Below are positions 1 through 10,566 of a stretch of DNA of 64,000 nucleotides, piece by piece. Under the pieces are notes generated by a model that saw only the letters and a program-made list of their open reading frames with translations, was not told where the DNA came from and did no database searches. Source of the stretch: Zizania palustris (Eukaryota > Streptophyta > Magnoliopsida > Poales > Poaceae); assembly GCA_019279435.1 (NCBI GenBank), contig JAAALK010000081.1, forward strand, positions 56,473,318 through 56,537,317, read 5' to 3'. The stretch's first letter is position 1; every line of letters starts with the position of its first letter. The translations under genes and the position numbers were made by a program.

Positions 1-1824
1 AATGCGATTCTACCCGTTAATTGCACATCCAGACCTGACTTGTTTTTTTTCAGGCATTACCAGTTACCGTCACTGCAAAATTCTAAAAAGTATAAAACGA
101 TTTATATAAAAAAATTAGATGGATAATATAGTTAAATGCATCCTAGCATATATATGCACTTGGTGACAAAGAGCTAAACAGAGTGTAGTACAGTAGTAGC
201 AGTAACTCAGATGTGGTTTCCTTGGGCTGAGCATTATCAAGCTACTAGTGAAAAGCAAACGCTGATAGCAATATCATACTGAACTGCTAGCTGGGGACCA
301 AGCTAGCATATGGCGATCGAAAGACCATACGGACAAACAAAAAATAGTCGAGATAACAGCGATCGATGCTTGCATATGGCGATCGGAAGACCATACTGAC
401 AAAAAAATAATAACGGCTGCTGTTCTGAAGGCAATGAGCTGAGGTTCATCCGTCGTCGTGGCAACAGTGTCGTTTCCCCGGTAAATCGATGCGTCGGATA
501 TATGGGAGTTTAAGAAATGGGCGAGACATCGCATGTGCAAGTGTGCATCTCCGCACACGACTTTCCTCGGTCGTGTCCCAGTCCTAGCTAGATTTGTTGT
601 GGTGGTTCGTCTTCAACGTTAACGTTTCTCCAACATTGAAGGATGATGTTTTTCCAGACTTCCACCTACACTGATGAATGATGATGCTACCTAGCTGTGT
701 GAAACATATTGTGGACGACAGATTAGATACGATCTAATTGTAAAAAATCTTGAGAAGTGGATGAGAGAGATATCTGGAATTTAAAAAAATATAAAGCACT
801 AATTGGTTGAAGTTTATAGTTGTCTCGACCGTTGTATTAAATATTTTATTGAAACTACCATCGACGATGTGAAAAAGTTTGGGGTTCTAAACCAGGCTCC
901 CTCTTGAAACTGTCCTAAGCGGAAATCGAACGGGGCACATGACTGTGGCAGGACAGATTGATTCTGTATTGGATATTTAGATTACCGTGTTTCCAAATTG
1001 ACGTTGGTTTGATAATACGCCGGGCACAGAGTATGCTGTATGCAACCAGACACAGAGAATCAAAACGGTCAAACTATATGTACGGCGACTACTGTACTAT
1101 AGGCTGGACCCCATCCTCTCTACTGCTGGGCGTTAAACTGCGGCATTAATCTGCAGTGTTGACCTCGCTCGCCGCCGCACGTAACGTACCGGTTGGGTCT
1201 CGACACGTTGTTCTCGTTCGTAGTCGACGCGGCCTCGCGCAGGACATGGTGGATGGATACTCATCGCCGACCGGGCGGCCGACACGTATGGGGCCGGGTG
1301 GGCCAAGACGGCAATCAACCGGCAGCTAGTAGCTACGGAGACCGAGATTCTACGCCCATCATTTCGCTGCTTGGCTGTAGCCGCGGCGTACGAGAGCAGT
1401 AGTAGCTGGGCGGTGGTGTACGGTGGATTAGATCCAGAGGAGGGGAGAAGCAACGAGCGGCGTACGTGCGTGGCATGGCGTGGGACGGCACGTACGTACG
1501 CGCGGCGCTAGGCGTGTACCGTTTGTTCTACGGAGTACGGATGGCGACGACTGGTGGATGGTGGTCGAATCCATCGTGTTTTCCCCTTCCGGAGGCCACG
1601 AATCGTGGCGATGAGCCGAGGACAACAACTTTTTTACCTGCCTCTCTCCCAACTCCTCTACGCCATCACTCAACAGCCACTCTCCGAGTCGCCACCTGCT
1701 CCGGCGGATCCCTGCGCCCCATCCCGTCGTCCCCCGCCGCGGCAAGCTCTCGCCACGAGCCGCCAGATCTGTCAACCCACCACCGCATTCAAACCCGGGG
1801 CTCCACTAGGTCCACGCTTAAGCC
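1..1824. other. Gene-poor flank, nothing recognised
   Basis: AT-rich up to about 1100, then GC-rich to 1800. Short open frames occur on both strands but none shows a recognisable domain, splice pattern or family motif. No LTR ends, tRNA or MITE termini were recognised. Confidence 0.5.
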
Positions 1825-2467
1825 AAGGATTTTTTTTAAAATAATATTTTTTTTATAAAAAAATTTCAAATCTGATACTTGGTTTAAAAAAATTGCAAAA
1901 CTAAACCCGCAGACTATCAACCGAACCAGACTGACATGACTCTGGTTCAACCGATGGTCTGTCGAACGAGTGCCACGCCGACCTGATTCGGTCATTGATC
2001 GGTCGAACCAGACCACGTCAGCCTGGTTCGACCGTTGGTCGACTGAACCAAATCATGTCAGCCTAGTTCGGTCGATCAACGGTCAAACCAGCCACGTCTC
2101 GCCGTGCTGTGCGCCCTCGTGCCCTACTGCCGCTCTACCCCCCACTGTCGTCGCGCACCCTCAGTGGCAGCCCGCACGCGCACGTCGCGACCTGCGGGTT
2201 GGCGCGGAGGGTGCGAGGCTGTAGCGGGGGGGCGGACGCAAGGGCACAAGACAGTAGCGATGGCGCGACACCAAGATGCGCGGGACGTGGGGCAAACGCG
2301 CGGTGCGACGATGCAGGCTTAGGTTCGGTTGTTGGTCAATCGAATTAGGCTGATGTGGCCTGGTTCTGTCGACCAACAGCCGATGATCTGTGGACGAGAT
2401 CTAGCTTTGCATTTTTTAGAACCAAGGACCAAATTTGATTATTTTTAAATATTATTAAAAAAATTCT
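1825..2467. mobile_element. 643-bp element with long imperfect terminal inverted repeats
   Basis: The first ~95 bases and the last ~105 bases are imperfect reverse complements. Both ends are T/A-rich runs followed by a matching core and then GAACCAG-type repeats. A 5-bp direct repeat, aagcc, flanks it at 1820-1824 and 2468-2472 and is a possible target duplication. The inner part (about 1905-2095 and 2325-2390) carries degenerate ~37-bp repeats built on GGTTCGACCG/GAACCAG words. The centre (2095-2320) is GC-rich and could be a captured fragment. A MULE-like or foldback non-autonomous transposon is my inference; no transposase is visible. Confidence 0.5.
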
Positions 2468-3510
2468 AAGCCGCCACCTCGCCGGTGCCAGGACAGGTAA
2501 ATAACTACCAACCACGGTGCCACTCTCCCCGCGTCGCACTCCGCCATTTAAACCCCCGCGTTCCCCAATCCCCACCTGTCCCTTTTCCTCCGCGTCCATT
2601 TCCACCACGCTCCCACCCCCACTCGCTGCTGCCGCCGCTTCCGCCGAGAAAAGGAACGAGGATTTTTTTCCGGGTTGTTTTTTGAATTCTCGATCCGACC
2701 GGGGCGGCGCTGGATCTTTCCGGGGAGAGGAGGCCGCCGCCGTCGCTCGATCCGGTAAGACACATTCCTTCCGTGCGCTTTTTTTGGGGTCACCGAGATG
2801 TGTTTGGAGTGGTTTCCGGGAGGTTGCTTGCTTCGGCTCGAAGCATGAGGGGTCGGCGAGCGGGCGCTGTCACCTCTGGATCTTGCCCCTATCGCTTCGG
2901 TAGTTCGGTGCATGCGAATGGGTGGGGGCCTGGAGCTGGATCTCTCGGGGGTGCTGTGGATTTTGATTTTGATGGTGCGGATTTGGGGTTTTGGATCCGG
3001 GAGTTGCGGGGCTTCCGAACTTCCGATCAGTGAGAAACGCGGTAGTTTTGGGTCAATGCAGCAGTGCTTGGTTTGATTGTTTGAATCCGAGATGGTAAGA
3101 TCTGGAGTGATGGGGCTAAAATTAGTTTGGACTCCCGTTTTATTTTTTTAGTTATCTGATCCGTGCTTATGAGTGCGCGAACTTGCAAAAATGCATGCAT
3201 AATTTGTGAGCATTTTTTATTTTGGTTAAGCACTTAAGTTCGTAGCATATGTTGCCATTATATTCCGTACCTTGATCTTTTCTAGTATATAAATTTTGTG
3301 TGTGGTACTGGGTAATAGATCAGTAGGCTGAGGTGTGGAGTGGATTTGCTAATGCATACTGCACCTGTGTACGCTGCAACGCTTCTTTGACGTCAACAAT
3401 GACCGCTGTAACATAAAGCTAGGAGGAGCACTCATAAAAAACCACCATAATGTTTGATAATTGAAGGCTGCAATAAGAGAAGAGTGGTGTTTTTTTTTTG
3501 GGGGGGGGAC
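2468..3510 (+). promoter_or_regulatory. Orphan promoter, first exon and start of first intron
   Basis: A pyrimidine-rich, CG-rich leader (about 2560-2754) ends in a strong splice donor, TCCG|GTAAGA with GT at 2755. The following DNA has the falling GC and rising T content of a plant leader intron. A weak TATA-like word (atttaaac) lies near 2546. This is the layout of a broadly expressed grass gene with a 5'UTR intron. No coding exon with a recognisable product follows before the LTR fragments at 3673, so the gene is either broken here or this is a copied 5' end. The gene identity is unknown. Confidence 0.4.
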
Positions 3511-3672
3511 ACATTGTCTTACTATGGATTTGTTTTGTTTGGTGTTTAATTGATAATATCATTATTTTTAAGAAGTTTATTTGAATATCATGTGTGACAG
3601 TATATGATACGAGACATCCTAATATTGCTCTCGCCCCAATACATTCAACTGGAGTTTAAGCTCAAAAAGAAT
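3511..3672. repeat. Segment X, inverted copy of 8590-8744
   Basis: About 160 bp of AT-rich sequence is almost the exact reverse complement of 8590-8744. In both places it abuts the same breakpoint in the same LTR (after the word aatggagaatgaagag). The pair therefore moved as one unit, X plus partial LTR, and is now inverted and about 4 kb apart. X has no recognised identity; it may be ancestral flanking or intron sequence. Confidence 0.6.
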
Positions 3673-4217
3673 GGAGAATGAAGAGACGCTCTGATCACGC
3701 GTCTATTTACTCCTCCACCAAACACTGAGCGACTGTTCTGTGCGAAAGAGAGATCTGAAGAGTCTCGCCATTCTCCTCTGTTTTGTGCTGCCATTCGTAG
3801 TTTACTCCGTTCCTCTCATCGGCGTGCACCGTTGAGCGGAAGAGCAGGTCTCCGGAACCCATCGACTTCGAGATCCTGCACCGGGAGAGGGCGAATAAGG
3901 TTTTTGGGAAGCGCTCCGCGCGACTGCTCGCGTTCGTCCAGCACGGCTCGTCTTCCTCTTCGCTCGACTACTACCCGTCGTCGCCGTCGTCCTGTACCGC
4001 GCGTCGTCATCGTGGTACCAGTCCGATCTGTGACTGCTCCGACTGTGAACATCCGGTATGTTTCTGATACACACATGCACCGCCTGATACACACATGCAC
4101 CACCTGATACACACATGTATCAACCTGATACACACATGCACCACCTGATACACACGTGCACCAACCTGATACACACATGCACCACCTGATACACACATAC
4201 ACCAACCTGATACACAC
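3673..4217 (+). mobile_element. Truncated Angela-type LTR fragment
   Basis: Reverse complement of the central part of the LTR at 15551-16624. It covers the GC-rich block and the minisatellite and is truncated at both ends. LTR sense is plus here, opposite to the adjoining fragment 4218-5210, with which it forms a head-to-head palindrome. Confidence 0.75.
4064..4217 (+). repeat. 20-21-bp minisatellite in LTR fragment (7-8 units)
   Basis: Tandem units of the form CCTGATACACACATGCACCA alternate between 20 and 21 bp, with C/T and A/G variants. This is the reverse complement of the arrays at 4259, 8015 and 15695. Confidence 0.85.
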
Positions 4218-5210
4218 ATGAACAAGAATAATGTATTGAACATGGTGAAACTAATTGTGGTGCATGTGTGTATCAGGTTGGTGTATGTGTGTATCAGGTG
4301 GTGCATGTGTGTATCAGGTTGGTGCACGTGTGTATCAGGTGGTGAATGTGTGTATCAGGTGGTACATGTGTGTATCAGGTTGATACATGTGTGTATCAGG
4401 TGGTGCATGTGTGTATCAGGCGGTGCATGTGTGTATCAGAAACATACCGGATGTTCACAGTCGGAGCAGTCACAGATCGGACTGGTACCACGACGACGAC
4501 GCGCGGTACAGGACGACGACGACGACGGGTAGTAGTCGAGCGAAGAGGAAGATGAGCCGTGGTGGACGAACGCGAGCAGTCGCGCGGAGCGCTTCCCAAA
4601 AACCTTATTCGCCCTCTCCCAATGCAGGATCTCGAAGGCGATGGGTTCCGGAGACCCGCTCAACGGTGCACGCCGATGAGAGGAACGAAGTAAACTACGA
4701 ATGGCAGCACAAAACAGAGGAGAATGGCGAGACTCTTCAGATCTCTCTTTCGCACAGAACAGTCGCTCAGTGTTTGGTGGAGTAAATAGACGCGTGATCA
4801 GGGCATCTCTTCATTCTCCATTAGAAACTGCCCCGAAGTTGAATCGGAACCGTTCCAACTTACACCCGCAGCAAAACGGAACGGCAAAAGGGAGCCGCGT
4901 CTGCGCAAGCAATCGAAGCCGATTTCGGCGGACCATTCATGCGCATGTCGTGCGCCCGCGCCCCCCGGCCCGGCCCGTGCCTGAGCCCGGCCCGGCGAGG
5001 CGAGCGAGCGCGCGCGTGTGTTTCTCTAGTCTCCTCTCACCCATATAGGTCTAGTTGAAAGGAGAGCACCATCCCTTATAAGCTGGTCTTCTTCTCCTAG
5101 AACTAGCAAGGTGGGACTAAAGGTTCACATGCTCCCTCTATATGGTGGGCCTTTGAGATTTTTCCAGGAATTATTCTTCAAATAAACTTGGGCCAAGCCC
5201 ATTTATTCAA
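4218..5210 (-). mobile_element. Angela-type LTR fragment, nearly reaching the LTR end
   Basis: Matches the LTR at 15654-16622 through the minisatellite, the GC-rich block, the TATA-containing stretch (ttataag, about 5077) and the terminal atttattcaa. It lacks the last bases (CA) and the adjoining polypurine tract. The other ~100 bases of the LTR are missing at the junction with the inverted fragment at 4217. Confidence 0.8.
4259..4439 (-). repeat. 20-21-bp minisatellite (9 units)
   Basis: Nine tandem units of the GGTGCATGTGTGTATCAGGT type, internal to the LTR fragment. Open frames through it encode Cys/Val-rich low-complexity peptides, which are an artefact of the repeat. Confidence 0.9.
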
Positions 5211-7271
5211 GCTTCATCATTCTTCTTATTTGCGGTAATTACAGAGAGCAGTCATCATCCGACAGTGCACGTAGGAAGGCTTTGCGTTGAGTCGACTTTG
5301 CGACGGTTAAAGGGGTTCACACTATTAGATCACGTCCGGATAGCTAGTACGAATGATTGCGATCGATGACCGTATAGGAGTTGGTTCCGACCAAGCCACT
5401 GCACGCACCGGATTTTCCTCCGCCTCATACCTCTCGGTTTCCATTGCCCCCGCGCGTCACCTTCCACGCCCACCGCCGCATCGCCGCACCAGCCAAACGC
5501 ATGCTGAAGGAAACTCCGTCTCCCCCCTTCCCAAATCCCCGACCCATGCAGCCATGCAGGCATCGACCGTCTCCCAGACGAGTCCTCATCAGAAGACCAT
5601 ATCGCACTTTCGCCAAAGATGAAGATGCCGTTGTCACATGCCCATGGTTTCAATCGACACGACCAAGAGCAAAATTTCATGTTTGTTTTAGAATGGTTTT
5701 TATACACAAAGTTTTTAAATTAATAATTCGCTCCCTGGTCACTAGTGATCAAAATAATATATTTGATTGCAATCATAGAGGCTCTATGATGACCAGTGAA
5801 AAGTGTGCAACGTGAAGAAGAGAGATAATGTTCAATGAGTCGTAAGAAGTATTCGTCTAATACCTAGCTAGATAGTCCCTATTACAAAACATAAAATCTT
5901 AAGAGTTTTTTAGATCGAGAAATAATCTAGTATACATAGCTTATAGAACTAAAAATAAACAAATAAGTATCGGATAAAACCATTACAACTTTGCGGTTTA
6001 TGAGAGATATCTCATATGGGTTTATTATATTTATTGTTCATTAAAATATGAACCATTGTTTCCTATTTTCAATCTCCCCCCTGAAAACAAATTTGCCACT
6101 ATTTTATAGCTTAAATCTTATAGCTCGTAATAGTTTTTGTACTGTTCAATCGTGTTTTTAAAATATACAACTTAACTAAACATATTTTAAACAAGAGATC
6201 GTTAGAATAGTACAAGCAGGGTGGTTAAAGATAATATCGATTAAAAACTAAATAAGTATGGCGTGCACAATACGGTTCCGCAAGACCGCAATAACCTGCG
6301 CACACCGCACCGTTCACCGAATCAATCGCCGCTCTATCAACGGCGTGTTTCGCAGGCACCGCGCGCGGCGAGCGCGTTGTGTGCGATGGAGTGGCCAAGC
6401 TAATGCTGGCCGATTTGAACGTGTGTTGCGCCCACGCGGTCGCGTGGCGTGGTGTGGCGTGCCTGCCCACCTAACGAACGCAACAAGTGGTCGAGCAGGA
6501 CAGCTACGATGAGCTCTTCTTATATTTACGTGAGTAATAATGATGCGGGCGCCGCCGTCGCAATGCCTGGTTAGCGGCGAACCACCGCCACCGCCATGGA
6601 CGACGTGCGTACGCGATTTGTACGCGGCCGAGCTCCCGCGTTGCGTGCGTGTCCAGTTATTAGCCTCTGACGCGTGGCTGTAGCTGACTAGCTGTACGTG
6701 ACTTCCCATGTGGCTCTGAAATCACATTTTTTTAAAAAAAATCTATTACTACTGTTTAGATTGAATTTTAAACTATTTATTAGATAAATATTAGATACTG
6801 TTTCCTTCCCATTATCTTTATCATTAAGTGTTTTTCAATTTTTCCACAATCTATATCGTCTATCTTTCTTTGGTTGAGTGGTATGTACTTCCATGATGCC
6901 CGTTTTCCCAATTATGAAGCATGGCCAATCGTAAGGCAAGAAATATTGAACAGTGATGTAGACGCGGGGTTTCCAAGGAAGTTAGACCATTAAACTAACA
7001 CATCATATCATATGCAAATTGATTTAGAATCCATATTGTTTTGGCTTCTGCTTTCGTTTCTTTTTTTATTAGTACTCCACATGGACACATGCACATGCAG
7101 ATTAAGAGTGTGAAAAAACAAAGCAACAAATACGAAGCTATACATCTTTGAACGGGCCGCGGTCACACTTGCATCGGACGGCCCAAATATTCTTTCGAGG
7201 ACATGTATGTATCAAAAGAAAAACAAAACAGGCCACAAAGTTGACCCATCTGCCGTCCAAGGAGGGGCAAC
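5211..7271. other. Intergenic, nothing recognised
   Basis: AT-rich and GC-rich patches alternate. Open frames at 5330-5815 and 6225-6709 overlap on both strands without a recognisable family, splice signals or codon pattern. No mobile-element termini were identified. Confidence 0.45.
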
Positions 7272-7854
7272 CCGGCCCGGGGATATCTCGCATGCATCAG
7301 ATCGGTGCTCCCGGAGGAAGCAAAGAGATCGAGGCTCGAGCCGGCGGCGGCGAAGAAGAAGACGGAGAAGAAGCGTGACTGCGTGAGCCCGTCCCTCCCC
7401 GCCTCGACGTCTCCGCGCCGCGTTGGCTCTTGGCTGGTGAGTTTCCGCGGCGGCAGGAGTGACCTCGCCCCCCGCCCCGCTAGATCCCGGGTCGTCCCCT
7501 CCGCGAGGTACTTCCCCCTGACTCTGTCCCTCTGCGCTCCTTCCCGCTAGGTTTGCGCCCGCCCGGCAGTAGGATATCCCGGCGTAAATCGATCCGGATC
7601 TCGGCTCGTGTAAATTTCCAAGGTCTGTTCGGCCTGGGTATCTGCGAGCGGCGAGCCCTAGGAATATGGCTTCATTTGCTGGGTTGAATGGATAGATCGT
7701 AGCTGTTAATTAGGGAGTTACTGATGAATTCCTGGTACGTATACTGGGTGGGTGATATAGCCGTGTCTAATATGTGAATTCCCAGTAGTGGTCACTGTGA
7801 CGACATCGTGATCAACTGATCACTATTCATGTCAAATCCTTTATTACAGTATCA
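7272..7854 (+). repeat. Duplicate of the YOS1-like gene 5' end
   Basis: Direct duplicate of 9508-10091, offset 2236-2237 bp. By hand I count about seven substitutions and one single-base indel over 583 bp. It includes the non-coding first exon, its donor (CTG|GTGAGT) and about 400 bp of intron 1, but no coding exon. It ends abruptly after gtatca, 16 bp before an LTR end at 7871. It could start transcripts that run into the LTR but cannot encode YOS1. Confidence 0.85.
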
Positions 7855-7870
7855 CTATTCATGTTTCTAT

Positions 7871-8589
7871 TGTTGGAAATAACAACACTATTAGGTTTAA
7901 CTTATTCCACAAATAAATCATGACGTGAAACAGATGAATACGCATAACCAGGGTAGGCCAATACACTATACACATGAACAAGAATAATGTACTGAACATG
8001 GTGAAACTAATGGTGGTGCATGTGTGTATCAGGTTGGTGTATGTGTGTATCAGGTGGTGCATGTGTGTATCAGGTTGGTGCACGTGTGTATCAGGTGGTG
8101 CATGTGTGTATCAGGTTGATACATGTGTATCAGGTGGTACATGTGTGTTTCAGGTGGTGCATGTGTGTATCAGGCGGTGCATGTGTGTATCAGAAACATA
8201 CCGGATGTTCACAGTCGGAGCAGTCACAGATCGGACTGGTACCACGACGACGACGCGCGGTACAGGACGACGGCGACGACGGGTAGTAGTCGAGCGAAGA
8301 GGAAGACGAGCCGTGGTGGACGAACGCGAGCAGTCGCGCGGAGCGCTTCCCAAAAACCTTATTCGCCCTCTCCCGGTGCAGGATCTTGAAGGCGATGGGT
8401 TCCGGAGACCTGCTCTTCCGCTCAACGGTGCACGCCGATGAGAGGAATGGAGTAAACTACGAATGGCAGCACAAAACAGAGGAGAATGGCGAGACTCTTC
8501 AGATCTCTCTTTCGCACAGAACAGTCGCTCAGTGTTTGGTGGAGGAGTAAATAGACGCGTGATCAGAGCGTCTCTTCATTCTCCATTCT
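7871..8589 (-). mobile_element. Angela-type LTR fragment with intact CAACA end
   Basis: Begins exactly at the LTR terminus (TGTTGGAAATAACA read on the plus strand) and follows the LTR at 15551 to its position ~16230. There it breaks and joins segment X. The minisatellite inside has about nine units against seven in the 15551 copy. Confidence 0.8.
8015..8193 (-). repeat. 20-21-bp minisatellite (about 9 units)
   Basis: Same unit as at 4259 and 15695. It includes one shortened unit (about 8118-8130) and a unit with GTGTGTTTC in place of GTGTGTATC. Confidence 0.85.
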
Positions 8590-8744
8590 TTTTGAGCTTA
8601 AACTCCAGTTGAATGTAGTGGGGCGAGAGCAATATTAGGATGTCTCGTATCATATACTGTCACACATGATATTCAAATAAACTTCTTAAAAATAATGATA
8701 TTATCAATTAAACACCAAACAAAACAAATCCATAGTAAGACAAT
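8590..8744. repeat. Segment X, inverted copy of 3511-3672
   Basis: Reverse complement of 3511-3672, joined to the LTR fragment at the same breakpoint. The match stops at about 8744 where the left copy enters a poly-G/poly-T run. Confidence 0.6.
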
Positions 8745-9507
8745 GTTTTTATCATATAACACATACAATAAACTCAAATTTCATAAGTCAATTTGCCGTG
8801 CATGCATGGGGGGTGTACATATATGGAGGCATGATGGTCATTTAAGAACCCAAGATAAGGGCATCCGATCGCACCATTATTATTGGGATAGATACCAATA
8901 CTGAGCCGGCAAACACGAATGATAACGTGACTAGGACGACCACGTTCTGTACGCTCAAGAACTGGAGCAGCAGTGCTAGTCTAGTGCTACAGGCCTGAAT
9001 AAAGCTAGCTTGCTTGACAACAATCACTTGGTGTGACACCACTCACAAGGCCACCTTGGATTCTCCATCGATCTTTATACTCCAAAGAGATTTGGTAATT
9101 TGCCGTAGCTAAGAAGTGCTAAAAATGGTTTCGTTTTTTTACATCTTGATCCATATATCATTGATTTAAATGGTCTCACTTATCAATTATAATTATATAG
9201 GTCATGCTGAGAGTGTCAAATTATCATTTTTCTCTAAAAAGGTTCCAACTTAAGTCTCTCGGCAACATTTCACAGCAAGCATTTAGTAAATTTACTCACA
9301 AGTCTAAACTCTGGTTCCCTAATCTTTAGAATTCAGAGGTGACACACCTATCTTATCTAAAGATAGCAATAGGTATCCGAAACCCGATGGGTTTTTATCA
9401 TATTAGGGTAGATATACAGGTAAAATTATTCACCCGCGGGTCTCCTAATGAGAAAAAATAGTACATAACGGTGCGCGGGTATGTGTATGATTTCCTAATA
9501 TCCATAT
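8745..9507. other. Intergenic, upstream of the YOS1-like gene
   Basis: No gene recognised. 9361-9505 has the look of a decayed small transposon (words such as gaaacccgatgggttt and cacccgcgggt), but no paired ends were found. Confidence 0.4.
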
Positions 9508-10329
9508 CCGGCCTGGGGATATCTCGCATGCATCAGATCGGTGCTCCCGGAGGAAGCAAAGAGATCGAGGCTCGAGCCGGCGGCGGCGAAGAAGAAGACG
9601 GAGAAGAAGCGTGACTGCGTGAGCCCGTCCCTCCCCGCCTCGACGTCTCCGCGCCGCGTTGGCTCTTGGCTGGTGAGTTTCCGCGGCGGCAGGAGTGACC
9701 TCGCCCCCCGCCCCGCTAGATCCCGGGTTGTCCCCTCCGCGAGGTACTTCCCCCCTGACTCTGTCCCTCTGCGCTCCTTCCCGCTAGGTTTGCGCCCGCC
9801 CGGCAGTAGGATATCCCGGCGTAAATCGATCTGGATCTCGGCTCGTGTAAATTTCCAAGGTCTTTTCGGCCTGGGTATCTGCGAGCGGCGAGCCCTAGGA
9901 ATATGGCTTCATTTGCTGGGTTGAATGGATAGATCGTAGCTGTTAATTGGGGAGTTACTGATGAATTCCTGGTACGTATACTGGGTGGGTGATATAGCCG
10001 TGTCTAATACGTGAATTCCCAGTAGTGGTCACTGTGACGGCATCGTGATCAACTGATCACTATTCATGTCAAATCCTTTATTACAGTATCAACATTGTTT
10101 CTTTGAAATCATGTTTATATAGGTTCAATTGCATGTATTGTCCTATTGGAAACCATACTATATGATTTGGTCTGTTTTCTTCGCCAGTAATGCTTACATT
10201 ACAGGATGGTGTTGCCTTTGCAATGTTGAATGCGGATTGAATTATTTCTTTGATCGTGATGATTTGGTGAGTGGTTGTAACAGTATGTAAGAATCATTTT
10301 TTTAACTAAAATACCTGCTATCTGCAGGA
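9508..10329 (+). promoter_or_regulatory. 5' leader exons and introns of the YOS1-like gene
   Basis: Exon 1 (start uncertain, about 9530) runs to 9672 and ends CTG|GTGAGT. Intron 1 runs to the acceptor ...cattacag at 10204. A short non-coding exon (10205 to about 10266) ends in GTGAGT. A second intron ends ctatctgcag at 10327, three bases before the start codon. The leader is GC- and purine-rich (gaagaagaa runs), as in many grass housekeeping genes. Exon limits come from splice consensus only. Confidence 0.6.
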
Positions 10330-10566
10330 ATGGGCTTGTGGACTTTGCTAGAGGGTTTTTTGCTTCTTGCAAATGCATTAGCGATACTAAATGAGGACCG
10401 TTTTCTTGCTCCCAGAGGATGGAGCATGTCTGAAGTCTCAGGAAATGGACAAACAAAGTCATTGAAGGGTCAGATCGTAGGTCTCATCTATGCCACACAG
10501 TTCTTGAGGATGCCGCTGATAGCACTTAATGTTCTTATCATTGTTGTGAAGTTGGTGTCAGGCTGA
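10330..10566 (+). CDS. YOS1-like / IER3IP1 family protein, 78 aa
   Basis: The 78-residue product matches the Yos1/IER3IP1 family along its whole length, and the family is usually about 80 aa. The N-terminus MGLWTLLEGFLLLANALAIL forms the first membrane segment. A conserved middle with NEDRF and GW follows, then KGQIVGLIYATQFLRMPL and a second hydrophobic tail LNVLIIVVKLVSG. In yeast Yos1 is part of the Yip1-Yif1 complex on COPII vesicles and is needed for ER-to-Golgi transport; an ER/Golgi membrane role here is by family. The coding region is a single exon behind an acceptor at 10327, with the ATG two bases into the exon and TGA at 10564-10566. Nothing is broken. The 3' UTR is AT-rich and probably ends before 10950. 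Confidence 0.93.
   Translation: MGLWTLLEGFLLLANALAILNEDRFLAPRGWSMSEVSGNGQTKSLKGQIVGLIYATQFLRMPLIALNVLIIVVKLVSG

Noticed and set aside
3802..4555. Cys/Val-rich open frames (VCIRWCMCVSG-type peptides) on both strands
   Set aside because: They are translations of the LTR minisatellite in all frames, with no family and no start context.
5330..5815. Overlapping frames of 125 and 144 aa on opposite strands
   Set aside because: No motif, no splice signals, GC-rich low-complexity sequence.
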